Assembly: GCA_035574175.1 (NCBI GenBank)
Contig: DATLZB010000169.1
Location: 1-9,160, forward strand
Length of the DNA stretch: 9,160 nt
Direction of reading: 5' to 3'
From: DATLZB01 sp035574175
GTDB taxonomy: Bacteria; Pseudomonadota; Alphaproteobacteria; Rhizobiales; Hyphomicrobiaceae
A program made the translations under genes and the position numbers. The notes beneath the pieces were generated by a model. That model worked only from the letters and a program-made list of their open reading frames with translations, ran no database searches and was not told the origin of the DNA. Within the stretch, counting starts at the first letter, position 1. The number at the start of each line of letters is the position of its first letter. Shown here piece after piece: positions 1 through 7,056 of this stretch.

Positions 1-735
1 CTCGGGTGCCGAAGGCTTCAGCGTCTCGTTTTCCAACCGCTCGAGGGCGGCAGCGATCTCGGGCCGCGGCACGATCGCATAGCGGCGCAGGACGTCTCGC
101 GCGTCGGCGAGGGTCGTCGGGTCGGCGACCGTCGGCCCGGAGCCGATCGTAGCCGGATCGTCGCCGGGGACGTCCGAGATCGCGAGAGTCAGAAGACGGG
201 CGGGGTAGGCGGCGGCCGCCAACCTGCCGCCCTTGATGCGGGAGAGGTGCTTGCGCACGCAATTGATCTCGGAGATGCGCGCGCCTGCGCGTAACAGCGA
301 CCGGGTGAGGTCCTGCTTCCCCTCCAGGGTCACGCCCGCAGCCGGCGCAGTCCACAACGCCGAGGCGCCTCCCGAGAGCAGGCACAGAACGTGGTCGTCC
401 GCGGTCGCGGAGCGGGCGAGCGCCAGCACGGCCTCCGCCGCCGCGACGCTCCTTGCATCGGGTACGGGATGTCCGGCCTCGACCACTTCGATCAGCGCAT
501 TGGGCGTGCCCCAACCGTGCCTGGTCGCCACGAGGCCCAGAAGCCGCGCGCCGTCCTCCGCACCATAGAATCGGGTTGCGGCCGATGCCATGGCGGCGGC
601 GGCCTTGCCAGCGCCGGTGACGATGAGACGACCGCGCCGAGGAAACTCGGGCAGATGGGGCGGTAGGCAGCGGTCGGGGTGGGCGGCAGATACCGCCACC
701 TCGAACAAATCGATGAGCAGCTCGCGGGGGTGCAT
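1..735 (-). CDS. gckA: Glycerate 2-kinase (MOFRL/DUF4147 family), N-terminal 245 residues, cut by the left edge
   Basis: Catalyses ATP-dependent phosphorylation of D-glycerate to 2-phosphoglycerate in the cytoplasm, feeding the glyoxylate/tartrate or serine routes into glycolysis. Many relatives are annotated TtuD or 'hydroxypyruvate reductase'. Visible family signatures, numbered from the ATG at 735: an opening MHPRELLIDLFEVAV, the nucleotide-binding GAGKA with Lys44, EAGHPVPDA, LCLLSGGASALW, ISEINCVRKHLS, KGGRLAAAAYPAR and ISDVPGDDPATIGSGPT. About 245 of an expected 420-430 residues lie in the window; the C-terminal MOFRL part is missing. Start choice: ATG at 735 gives the usual family N-terminus. 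A GTG at 747 in the same frame has a better-placed GAGGA five bases upstream and would add four residues; an in-frame stop lies at 769-771. The family is certain; the exact physiological pathway is not. The symbol could equally be ttuD. Confidence 0.93.
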   Translation of the reverse strand, partial: MHPRELLIDLFEVAVSAAHPDRCLPPHLPEFPRRGRLIVTGAGKAAAAMASAATRFYGAEDGARLLGLVATRHGWGTPNALIEVVEAGHPVPDARSVAAAEAVLALARSATADDHVLCLLSGGASALWTAPAAGVTLEGKQDLTRSLLRAGARISEINCVRKHLSRIKGGRLAAAAYPARLLTLAISDVPGDDPATIGSGPTVADPTTLADARDVLRRYAIVPRPEIAAALERLENETLKPSAPE

Positions 736-781
736 GCCAATCTGCACGGGCGTCCTCGTTCGCCGCTCCTTTCAGCCGCCC

Positions 782-810
782 CATGTTTCCCGATCGGCTG
801 TGGGCGTCAA
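782..810 (-). promoter_or_regulatory. Candidate sigma-70-type promoter for the glycerate kinase gene
   Basis: Read on the minus strand, TTGACG (positions 810-805) is followed after 17 bases by AACATG (787-782). The -35 box matches consensus at five of six positions; the -10 box is poor. A start of transcription here would give a leader of roughly 30-40 bases before the kinase start. Seen by eye only and therefore tentative. Confidence 0.3.
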
Positions 811-980
811 GGCCGCTTTCAGCCTCGCGGCGGGTCCGCGGGCCCCGGACGCTGCGGCAAGAAACAGCGGCAGTGCGCGCCGCGTGACATTTTTCGGTAC
901 AGCGCCGTCATGACGCCACAAACTCACGCACGCTTGAGCCGGTCCCTTGCGCAGCGGAGCGGGGCCGGGCCACGCTCGAG

Positions 981-1009
981 TTGCACAAGGACTTCAGTCG
1001 ATCTATCAC
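981..1009 (+). promoter_or_regulatory. Candidate sigma-70-type promoter for the rightward operon
   Basis: TTGCAC at 981-986 and TATCAC at 1004-1009 are separated by 17 bases, four of six matches to each consensus box. Transcription from about 1016 would give a leader of some 160 bases containing the inverted repeat at 1140-1160. No stronger candidate was seen nearer the gene. Confidence 0.3.
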
Positions 1010-1139
1010 CGTTTGTGGGGAGCGGGACCTTGCAATCAGGCCGATCGACGCAGCTCGCCGCGCGAGGGTGGCCGTGAGAATTGAGCAGCGGCGGGCTGAA
1101 CAACGCGGGTGAGACGCCGGTGGTGTGCCGGCATGGCTT

Positions 1140-1160
1140 ATGTCGTTGCGCCAACGTCAT
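1140..1160. repeat. 21-base imperfect inverted repeat upstream of the membrane-TPR gene
   Basis: Arms ATGTCGTTG and CAACGTCAT flank a central CGC; eight of nine arm positions are complementary, the exception being a T facing a T. It ends 17 bases before the ATG at 1178. Size and symmetry fit either a dimeric repressor operator or a small hairpin in the leader over or near the ribosome site. No matching copy was noticed elsewhere in the window. Confidence 0.45.
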
Positions 1161-1177
1161 GAGGTTGAGCGAGTACG

Positions 1178-2596
1178 ATGGCAAACGAGCCTGACGGCGG
1201 CAGGGACAATCTCGACGTGATCCGCGAGCTGCTCCGGCGTCTGGAGGAAGCGGCGCACAGCAGGACGCTTGCCAGCCCCGAGCCCAATTCCAACCGCGAG
1301 CTTGCCTCGCTGCAGCAGCGCTCACCGCCGACGAGGCTCAGCCCCTCCCCGCCGCCCGGCGAGCGCGGCCTTTACCCCTCGCTCCAGGCCCTGCCCGTGG
1401 ATTCGCTGGCACGCTGGCGTCTGCCCATCGTTGCAGTCGGCGCTTACGCGCTGGGTGTCGTCACCACCGTCGGCACGATAGCCTACTATGACCGGGTGGC
1501 GCGGTTTGCCGCCGATTTGTGGGGCTCCCCGCGGCCCGCGGCGGAGGAAAAGGTGGCCATGAACGAAGGGCCCGGCGCACGCAAGGAGGCTGGCGGGATC
1601 GCCCGGGATGCAAGCGACCGAGGCGCGGGAGCCGACCGGGCTTTGACCTCCTCGCCTGCCGCCGTGCGCGCCGAGGCGGGGGGACCCTCGCCGACGCCCG
1701 GAGCGCAGCAGCAGCCAGCCGCCAACAGTCCCGTGCGCTCCGACGCGCAGGGGATGGCTTCGGAACCGGCCGTCCCTGCCGGCTCCACGGCGACCGCTCC
1801 CGCGCCAGCGCCGTCGCCCCCCCAGCTGCAGGCCAAGCCGAAGGCGTACTCATCGCAAACATCACAGCCGGCTGCCACAACCACATCCGTTTCGACCGGC
1901 GCGACCGATGCCGGAACGGCGGCCATTGCGAGCACTCCGAGCCCGCCATCGCAGATCAAGCTCAAACTTGCCGCACGAGTCGACGCCAAGAGTGGGCAGC
2001 GCACCACGCTGCCCGTCGAACTCGATCCCATGCCGACCGATTCCGACGCTCTGCTGCTGGTCATGCGCGGGGTGCCCGACGAGATCGCCCTTTCTCAGGG
2101 TAGTGCCATCGGCAACGAGATCTGGCTGATCCCGGCCCATATGTCGCGTGACATCGAGTTCACCATCGCGGAGGCGGTAACCGGCACTTTCGATGTGACC
2201 GCCGAGCTCGTCACGCTCGACGGGAGGCTCATGTCGCAGGCAAGAACCCGGATCGTTGCCTCCCCGACGCTCGTCGCCGCGCCGGCGGCGAGCGAGCCGA
2301 CCGCCCCGGAGAAGCTCGATGCCGATGCGTTACGGCGGCTAACCGCCCGGGGCGAGCTGTTGCTCGACACCGGCGATATCAGCGCCGCGCGTATCGTGCT
2401 AGAGCGGGCGGCCGAGGCCGGCAGCGCGATTGCGGCGTTGCGTCTTGGAGAAACCTACGATCCGGCCTACCTCCGCCGCTCCGGCGCCTCGGCCGAAGCC
2501 GGAGACGAGGCGCAAGCCTTGCGCTGGTATGAACGAGCCCAGCGCCTCGGCAGCCCTGGGGCCGCTGAACGTCTGAGCGAGCTGCGCAAGAGGTAA
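1178..2596 (+). CDS. Single-pass membrane protein with Pro/Ala linker, beta-sandwich-like domain and C-terminal TPR/Sel1-like domain
   Basis: No symbol recognised. The 472 residues divide into a charged N-terminus (1-79), one hydrophobic segment (about 82-103, beginning RLPIVAVGAYALG), a low-complexity Ala/Pro/Ser/Thr/Gln linker (about 117-258), a hydrophobic-alternating domain (about 259-360) with VMRGVPDEIALSQG and WLIPAHMSRDIEF, and an Ala-rich helical tail (380-472). The middle domain resembles Ig/cadherin-like modules by character only. The tail holds ARGELLLDTGDISAARIVLE, AALRLGETYDPAY and ALRWYERAQRLGSPGAAERL, typical of Sel1/TPR repeats seen in many rhizobial hypothetical proteins. 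The likely topology puts the linker, sandwich and TPR domains in the periplasm. The ATG at 1178 has only a distant GAGG. It ends six bases before the binding-protein gene, so the two are probably co-transcribed. TPR domains bind partner proteins; the partner is unknown. Confidence 0.88.
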   Translation: MANEPDGGRDNLDVIRELLRRLEEAAHSRTLASPEPNSNRELASLQQRSPPTRLSPSPPPGERGLYPSLQALPVDSLARWRLPIVAVGAYALGVVTTVGTIAYYDRVARFAADLWGSPRPAAEEKVAMNEGPGARKEAGGIARDASDRGAGADRALTSSPAAVRAEAGGPSPTPGAQQQPAANSPVRSDAQGMASEPAVPAGSTATAPAPAPSPPQLQAKPKAYSSQTSQPAATTTSVSTGATDAGTAAIASTPSPPSQIKLKLAARVDAKSGQRTTLPVELDPMPTDSDALLLVMRGVPDEIALSQGSAIGNEIWLIPAHMSRDIEFTIAEAVTGTFDVTAELVTLDGRLMSQARTRIVASPTLVAAPAASEPTAPEKLDADALRRLTARGELLLDTGDISAARIVLERAAEAGSAIAALRLGETYDPAYLRRSGASAEAGDEAQALRWYERAQRLGSPGAAERLSELRKR

Positions 2597-2602
2597 GCGC
2601 CC

Positions 2603-3679
2603 ATGACAGGGCCGGGGGCCACCCAAAGGGTGCACGCTCGTGTTGCGCGGCGTGCCTGCCTCAAAGTTCTGGTTGCGGCTGCCGCCATGCTGATCGACCA
2701 CCCGCGCCTGCTCGCGGAGGATCGGGGCGGCCCGCTGAAGCCGGTCAGCGTCGGTTTTCCTCGTCATGCCTACGGCACGTGGACCGGCAAGATCGCCGAC
2801 GGCACGTATGAGCAGGCCGCCGGCAAGGCCATGCGCTGGATCCCCTTCGAAACCGATTCGGCTGTCGCCGCGGCGATGGCGGGCGGGCGTATCGATATCG
2901 GCATGATGGGTGCCGGAGTGGTCGCTGCCGCCATCGGCCGGGGACTCGATCTCACCGTGTTCTACGTGGTGGGCTCCTCGCGCGAAACGGAGGCCCTCAT
3001 CGTCTCCAACAGCCTGCTCTACACGCCGGCGGATCCAAAGGGGCTGATGAACAAGGTGCTGGCTGTCCCGTTCGGATCGACCGCGCATTTCCGCCTCCTC
3101 CAAAGCCTCAAGGGCTGGAGCATGACACCCACCGACGTGCGGCTCGTGAACCTGCAACCGCCGCAGATCGTCGAGGCCTGGGCCCATGCCGAGCTCGACG
3201 CGGCGGTCGTGTCGGAGCCTACACTCTCGGCGCTCAAGGCTCAGGCTCGCGCGATCCCCCTGCCTCTTGCCGGCGGCAATGAAGGACTGCTGGTGCTGGC
3301 GGTTGGCAGCGACTTTCTCGAGCAGAACCGCGACATGCTGGCGCGGTTCGTCGACGTTACTGCGCGCGCCGATACCATGTTCGCGGAGATGAGCTGGCCG
3401 CTCACCGAGGAGAGGCCCGAGATCAGGTCCATTGCCTTCCTGACCGGCCTGCCTCCGGCGGCAGTGCTTGAGGCTATCGCCCGCTATCGGCCACCGCAGA
3501 TACAGGAGCAGGCGACGACGCGCTGGCTCGGGGGCGGCGCCGGCTCGATGCTCGCCGCCGAACTCAAGGCGAGCGCCGAGCTGTGGAAGTGGGCCGGGCG
3601 GATCGACAAGGTTCCGGCCGATTTCTCCACCGCGGTCACGGCCGGGCCCGTCGAGCAGGCGCTGGCAACGCAGCGCTGA
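2603..3679 (+). CDS. TauA/SsuA-like periplasmic substrate-binding protein (NMT1/OpuAC-like superfamily), orphan
   Basis: Predicted exported binding protein, 358 residues. Residues 14-39 form a signal with twin arginines (RRACLK at 16-21), a short hydrophobic core and a probable cleavage after LLA (36-38). The mature part follows the TauA pattern: VSVGFPRHAYGTWTGK at the start, an AAAMAGGRIDIGMMGAG stretch, ETEALIV, AVPFGSTAHFRLLQSLKGW, the signature VRLVNLQPPQIVEAW followed by LDAAVVSEP, and KVPADFSTAV near the end. Relatives bind taurine, other sulfonates, nitrate or pyrimidine precursors; the ligand here cannot be told. AGAGG at 2589-2593 stands nine bases before the ATG at 2603. No ABC permease or ATPase gene is adjacent; the neighbour is the membrane-TPR protein, so it may serve a distant transporter or act as a sensor. 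Its stop lies two bases from the stop of the convergent GTPase gene. Confidence 0.9.
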   Translation: MTGPGATQRVHARVARRACLKVLVAAAAMLIDHPRLLAEDRGGPLKPVSVGFPRHAYGTWTGKIADGTYEQAAGKAMRWIPFETDSAVAAAMAGGRIDIGMMGAGVVAAAIGRGLDLTVFYVVGSSRETEALIVSNSLLYTPADPKGLMNKVLAVPFGSTAHFRLLQSLKGWSMTPTDVRLVNLQPPQIVEAWAHAELDAAVVSEPTLSALKAQARAIPLPLAGGNEGLLVLAVGSDFLEQNRDMLARFVDVTARADTMFAEMSWPLTEERPEIRSIAFLTGLPPAAVLEAIARYRPPQIQEQATTRWLGGGAGSMLAAELKASAELWKWAGRIDKVPADFSTAVTAGPVEQALATQR

Positions 3680-3681
3680 CC

Positions 3682-4587
3682 TCAGGCGGCCATCAGACCG
3701 CGATCAGCGCGGGCATCGAGGCGCCGGGCAGCGCGATCGAGCAACCGCTCGGCGGCCCCCACCCGCGCCGCCAAGTGTCTTGCCACGGCTTCGAGCACCA
3801 GGGCCTCGAGCTCCGCGCCCCCGCTCTCCCTCCATTCCTCAGTTTGGGCGGCGCCGGTGCCGCCGCTGCCGAGCGCGCGCTCGGCGTCCGCCGCTGCGAC
3901 CATGGCGAGCGACCGGAAATGCGGACGGGCCTCCGCATCGAGACGCGCCGCCAGCCGCTCCCGGTCGCGGCCGGCCCGCACAGCGTCCTTGTAGGTGACG
4001 ACAAGGATGCCTTCAGACTGTAGCCGCTGGGGTAGTGACCTCCATACGACCTTCTCGGTCGCCTTCCAGGCTTGAGTCGACATCGTGCACCAAATGGCGA
4101 TGTGGCAGCGTGTGCAAGCCTCGAGGCTCATCTCGTCGAGTCCGCTCTGGCCGCTCGCCAGCCCCGGCGTGTCGATGAGCTCAAACTTTTTCAGGCGCGC
4201 CACCGGAAGGCCGACATGCAGCAGCCGCGCCTCTCCTCTCTGCAGCGCGTCCACCTCGGCGAGCGACATCGGGTGCCGGGAACGGTCGGAGAGCTCGACC
4301 TCGAGGGTCGGCACGTTGGCGTAGTGCAACCTGACAGGGAAACGCGTGTTGGCGTGAACGCTGGTGGGAAGTACGCCGGAACCCATCAGCACATTAGCGA
4401 GCGTCGACTTGCCGGTGTTGAACTCGCCGAGCAGCGCAATTCGGGGCGGGCGCGCAAGCCGCATGCCGAGCCGGGCCACGAACCGTGCGACGCTGGCCAC
4501 GGACCCGTCGCAGGAGGCGCCCGCGGCCAGCCGGCGGCAGGTGGCGAACAATTCATCAGAGATTTGGGCTGGCGAGATGGCGTTCAT
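3682..4587 (-). CDS. Small dynamin-like GTPase, second gene of the pair
   Basis: The 301 residues are mostly one GTPase domain. The P-loop is GEFNTGKS at 54-61, a likely G2 threonine lies in HANTRFPV (Thr81), G3 is DTPG at 139-142, and the G4 position reads TYKD at 198-201, where Tyr replaces the usual Lys of [N/T]KxD. SLAMVAAADA (around 225-234) may be the G5 loop. Only about 70 Arg/Ala-rich helical residues follow, so the long stalk of a full dynamin is absent. The ATG overlaps the TGA of the upstream GTPase gene by four bases (ATGA), and GGAGGG at 4602-4597 lies nine bases before the ATG inside the end of that gene, so translation is coupled. Such size-mismatched neighbours recall known bacterial dynamin pairs. 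I infer that it forms a hetero-oligomer with its large partner at the membrane; its cellular role is unknown. Confidence 0.9.
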   Translation of the reverse strand: MNAISPAQISDELFATCRRLAAGASCDGSVASVARFVARLGMRLARPPRIALLGEFNTGKSTLANVLMGSGVLPTSVHANTRFPVRLHYANVPTLEVELSDRSRHPMSLAEVDALQRGEARLLHVGLPVARLKKFELIDTPGLASGQSGLDEMSLEACTRCHIAIWCTMSTQAWKATEKVVWRSLPQRLQSEGILVVTYKDAVRAGRDRERLAARLDAEARPHFRSLAMVAAADAERALGSGGTGAAQTEEWRESGGAELEALVLEAVARHLAARVGAAERLLDRAARRLDARADRGLMAA

Positions 4588-6821
4588 GCGTTTCGTCCCT
4601 CCAACGACAGCGCGCTCTGGCAGAAGCTCAGGAGCTTGCCCAGTTCGTCGGCGAGCGCTGCGGCCGCGGCTTGGCGCGCCGCGCAGCGGTCCGCCTTCTC
4701 TTGCTGCTCCTTCTCGAACCGCTCCAGATCCTGACTGTGATCAAGTTTGCTGTAGGCTTCGTGCTCGGCCAGCACCTGCGCCTTCCTGCGCTGGAAGGTG
4801 GACAACATCCCCGTGCTCACGGCATGAGCCTGCTGGAGCATGCGGGTGATGCGGGCGGCAAACTGTGCTTGGGCCTCGCGCACCATCTCGTCGACCACGG
4901 GGAGGAAGTCGGACCGGATGAGGCGCTTCAAATCGGCGGCGCGCTGGCGCGGATCGGGCCGCGCCGCGAACCAAAGCTTCCACCATGGCACGTCGAGATC
5001 GAGCACGACCGTGTCGGTGAGCGGTGTGACGGAGGGGTACGGATTGGGGTGAGTTGCATAGTCGTCCGTCACCTCAACGTCGTAACCCGGCAGGATCGCC
5101 TCGATGATGGTGCGCAGCTGTGGGTAGAGCACGCGCTCGATCTCTATGATCTGAGCCTCGGTGTGGCGGAAGGAGTCGACGTAGTGCAGCTCGAGGCCTT
5201 CGCGCAGCGGGGTGAGGTCGCAGCGCCACTGCCCGTCGTGGTCGCGATTGCGGATCGAACCCAGCATCGCTTGGCATTCGGCTTCCGCAAAACCCTCCAC
5301 GGCATTGATCAGGTCGGACTTCAGCCGCTCGGTGTCGTTGCGGACGATTTCGGCGAGCTGACGCTCGATCAGGGCGAAGGAGTGCTGAATCTTCCTGATC
5401 GGCTCGTCGATGTTGGCCAGCGACTGGCGCTCCTGGCGCAGCCGCTCGCCAAGCGCACCCAATTCGACACGCCGCGACTCACGCAGGCCCATCAGCGACT
5501 GCAGTTCCATCTTGGCGGCAGCCTCGGTGGAGCGCGCAAGCTCGAGGAAGCAGGCGGTGAGCTGCCTGAGCAAAACCGCGCTGGTGCCGCCGGAGAGGAG
5601 CTCGGTAATGCTGGCGGCAACGGCCGGAATGCCGGAGCTCGCATAGAGCGCGGCAGCCAGCCGCGAGCGCTGCTCGATGCTCAATGAATGGCTCGGGCCG
5701 ACCTCGATCGACGCCGGAAGTCCATATTCCCTGAGATAGGCGGCGGAACTGGCCGGCAGCACTCGGGCCACATCCCGGCTCTCCGAAACGAGGCTCAGGT
5801 TCCCCCACCACGCGCTGCCGAGGACGACGGGAATGTCCAGGGCCGGAAACTCACGCTCGAGCCGGCTCTTGACGCTCGCGCGCACGGCCTTGGCTTCCGC
5901 AAGCGGGTTGGGCAACTGATCGACGCGGTTGACGAACACCACGATGCGATCCTTGTGCAGGCCGTTCAGGATGCGCAAAAGCGAAACATCGGAGGCGGCG
6001 AGCGGCTGCAGCGCCGAGATCACGAACACGTAGATGTCCGACTTCTCGAGGCTGCGCCGGGTGATCTCGTCGCGCACGAGGAAAGGGTCATTGGTGCCGG
6101 GCGTGTCGATGACGGTGACCGGATAGGCGAAGGGGCCGCCACTGAAATAGAGCTCAGCCGTGCGCGTAATGTCGGAGTACTGCGTCCTGGCCGGTGCCGG
6201 CCCGTTCTCAAGGTAGGTGCCAGCGCTCACGTAATCATCGAGCAGCTCCGGCGTGATCTTCTTGTAGCGATGGGTCTGGCCCAGGAGCTCATGCAGCTGA
6301 GGTCCAAGACGGCGCTCAGCGCGCTGGCGCATCACCTCAAGCTGTGCCTTGAGCAACTCCGGCTCGAAACCGGGCACCAGCCGCTCGGTCAGCTCGCGCA
6401 GGCGGCCGCCGCCCTCTGCCAGTCGCTGCCACTCGTCACGAGAAAAGAGCTGAAACACAGCCGCATACTCGGGCGGCGGGCGGTCGTTGCGAAAATGCAA
6501 AATGGTTACGACCGACGTCCAGGGATTGATGTCGGTCGGCAGCAGCTCGGGCCGATGGGTGAAGGCATTGACGAAGGAACTCTTGCCGGCCTTGATCTGG
6601 CCGATCACGGCGATCCGACAGGTCTGCTCCTGCAACACGCGGCGGGATTCCGCCACGAGCGGTTGGGCATGCTCGTCGAGCTGAGGCTCGAGCCGCGCCG
6701 CGATCGCCAGCAAACGACTGCGCACCTCCTCGAGCGGCGCGCCAACTCGCGTACCCCACTTGCCGCCATCATTGACCGTGGCCTGCCCGGACACGTTCAA
6801 TGACCGCTCGACGACACCCAT
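4584..6821 (-). CDS. Large bacterial dynamin-like GTPase, first gene of the pair
   Basis: The 745-residue protein belongs to the dynamin superfamily (COG0699-like): GTP-driven membrane binding or remodelling. From the ATG at 6821, the P-loop is GQIKAGKSS (74-82), the G2 threonine lies in NPWTSVVT (Thr102), G3 is DTPG (239-242) and G4 is NRVD (298-301), so the GTPase looks active. About 110 residues, rich in Arg, Leu and Glu, separate G2 from G3, far more than in a minimal GTPase. Residues from about 420 are long charged helices, the presumed stalk, interrupted by a Trp-rich WWKLWF at about 613-618 that may be a membrane-insertion tip. Start choice: GAGG at 6833-6830 sits eight bases before the ATG at 6821; a TTG at 6842 in the same frame would add seven residues but has no ribosome site. 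The TGA overlaps the next gene's ATG. No cognate promoter was convincing. Biological role, possibly membrane stress or phage defence, is not shown by the sequence. Confidence 0.92.
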   Translation of the reverse strand: MGVVERSLNVSGQATVNDGGKWGTRVGAPLEEVRSRLLAIAARLEPQLDEHAQPLVAESRRVLQEQTCRIAVIGQIKAGKSSFVNAFTHRPELLPTDINPWTSVVTILHFRNDRPPPEYAAVFQLFSRDEWQRLAEGGGRLRELTERLVPGFEPELLKAQLEVMRQRAERRLGPQLHELLGQTHRYKKITPELLDDYVSAGTYLENGPAPARTQYSDITRTAELYFSGGPFAYPVTVIDTPGTNDPFLVRDEITRRSLEKSDIYVFVISALQPLAASDVSLLRILNGLHKDRIVVFVNRVDQLPNPLAEAKAVRASVKSRLEREFPALDIPVVLGSAWWGNLSLVSESRDVARVLPASSAAYLREYGLPASIEVGPSHSLSIEQRSRLAAALYASSGIPAVAASITELLSGGTSAVLLRQLTACFLELARSTEAAAKMELQSLMGLRESRRVELGALGERLRQERQSLANIDEPIRKIQHSFALIERQLAEIVRNDTERLKSDLINAVEGFAEAECQAMLGSIRNRDHDGQWRCDLTPLREGLELHYVDSFRHTEAQIIEIERVLYPQLRTIIEAILPGYDVEVTDDYATHPNPYPSVTPLTDTVVLDLDVPWWKLWFAARPDPRQRAADLKRLIRSDFLPVVDEMVREAQAQFAARITRMLQQAHAVSTGMLSTFQRRKAQVLAEHEAYSKLDHSQDLERFEKEQQEKADRCAARQAAAAALADELGKLLSFCQSALSLEGRNA

Positions 6822-7056
6822 GTACCGGACCTCGAACCACAATCCGCCGGGCGGCTACTGCCCCCGTTGGAACTCGAACCCGTGCAGCGCCCTCAAGCGA
6901 TACTGTTGCATGTGGCGGGGCCGCGGTGGCGCGAGGTGGCGCAAAGGCCACGGCGCGCGCTCCGGAGGGGAGGTGGACGGCGGACGGATCGACGCGGACG
7001 CTGCATCGTTCTTCGCCGACGGCGCATCCGGGTCCCGCCGGCGCAACCCGGCCGAC
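6822..7056. other. Non-coding stretch upstream of the dynamin pair
   Basis: Very GC-rich. The open frames in it are short, rich in Arg, Pro and Ser, and overlap on both strands without ribosome sites, so none is called. GGTGGCGC occurs twice within about 20 bases around 6925-6942, and a short GTGGC/GCCAC stem follows. No good promoter or terminator was found, although any independent promoter of the GTPase pair should lie here or just upstream. Confidence 0.5.
6830..6833 (-). promoter_or_regulatory. Ribosome binding site deciding the start of the large GTPase
   Basis: GAGG on the minus strand, eight bases before the ATG at 6821. It lies inside the extension that a TTG start at 6842 would create, and so favours the shorter 745-residue protein. 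Confidence 0.6.

Larger units (their letters stand above)
748..1177. other. Divergent intergenic region, 430 bases
   Basis: This region separates the leftward glycerate kinase from the rightward membrane-TPR operon. The open frames on both strands are rich in Arg, Pro and Ser, lack a good ribosome site and resemble no protein family, so I do not call them. It holds two promoter candidates, a 10-base perfect palindrome CGTCATGACG at 906-915 and a 21-base imperfect inverted repeat at 1140-1160. No RNA gene was recognised. Confidence 0.6.

Noticed and set aside
679..1325. Open frames in the divergent intergenic region (132 codons plus strand, 133 codons minus strand).
   Set aside because: They overlap each other and flanking genes, have Arg/Ser/Pro-rich content and no family resemblance or ribosome site.
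2399..3187. 262-codon minus-strand open frame opposite the TPR and binding-protein genes.
   Set aside because: Opposite strand of two well-supported genes; His/Arg/Gly-rich translation without a domain.
3468..4734. Plus-strand open frames of 146-220 codons across the small GTPase.
   Set aside because: Arg/Pro/Ser-rich composition, overlap with conserved GTPase motifs on the minus strand, no recognisable family.
4485..6803. Long open frames on the plus strand opposite the dynamin genes (400 and 371 codons, same frame, one stop between).
   Set aside because: They are antisense shadows of a high-GC coding strand: Gly, Arg, Leu and His-rich translations with no domain, no ribosome site, and complete overlap with well-supported GTPase genes.
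6868..6892. TTCGA-containing stretch on the minus strand resembling a tRNA T-arm.
   Set aside because: The flanking bases do not pair as a T-stem, and no acceptor, D or anticodon arm can be placed upstream.
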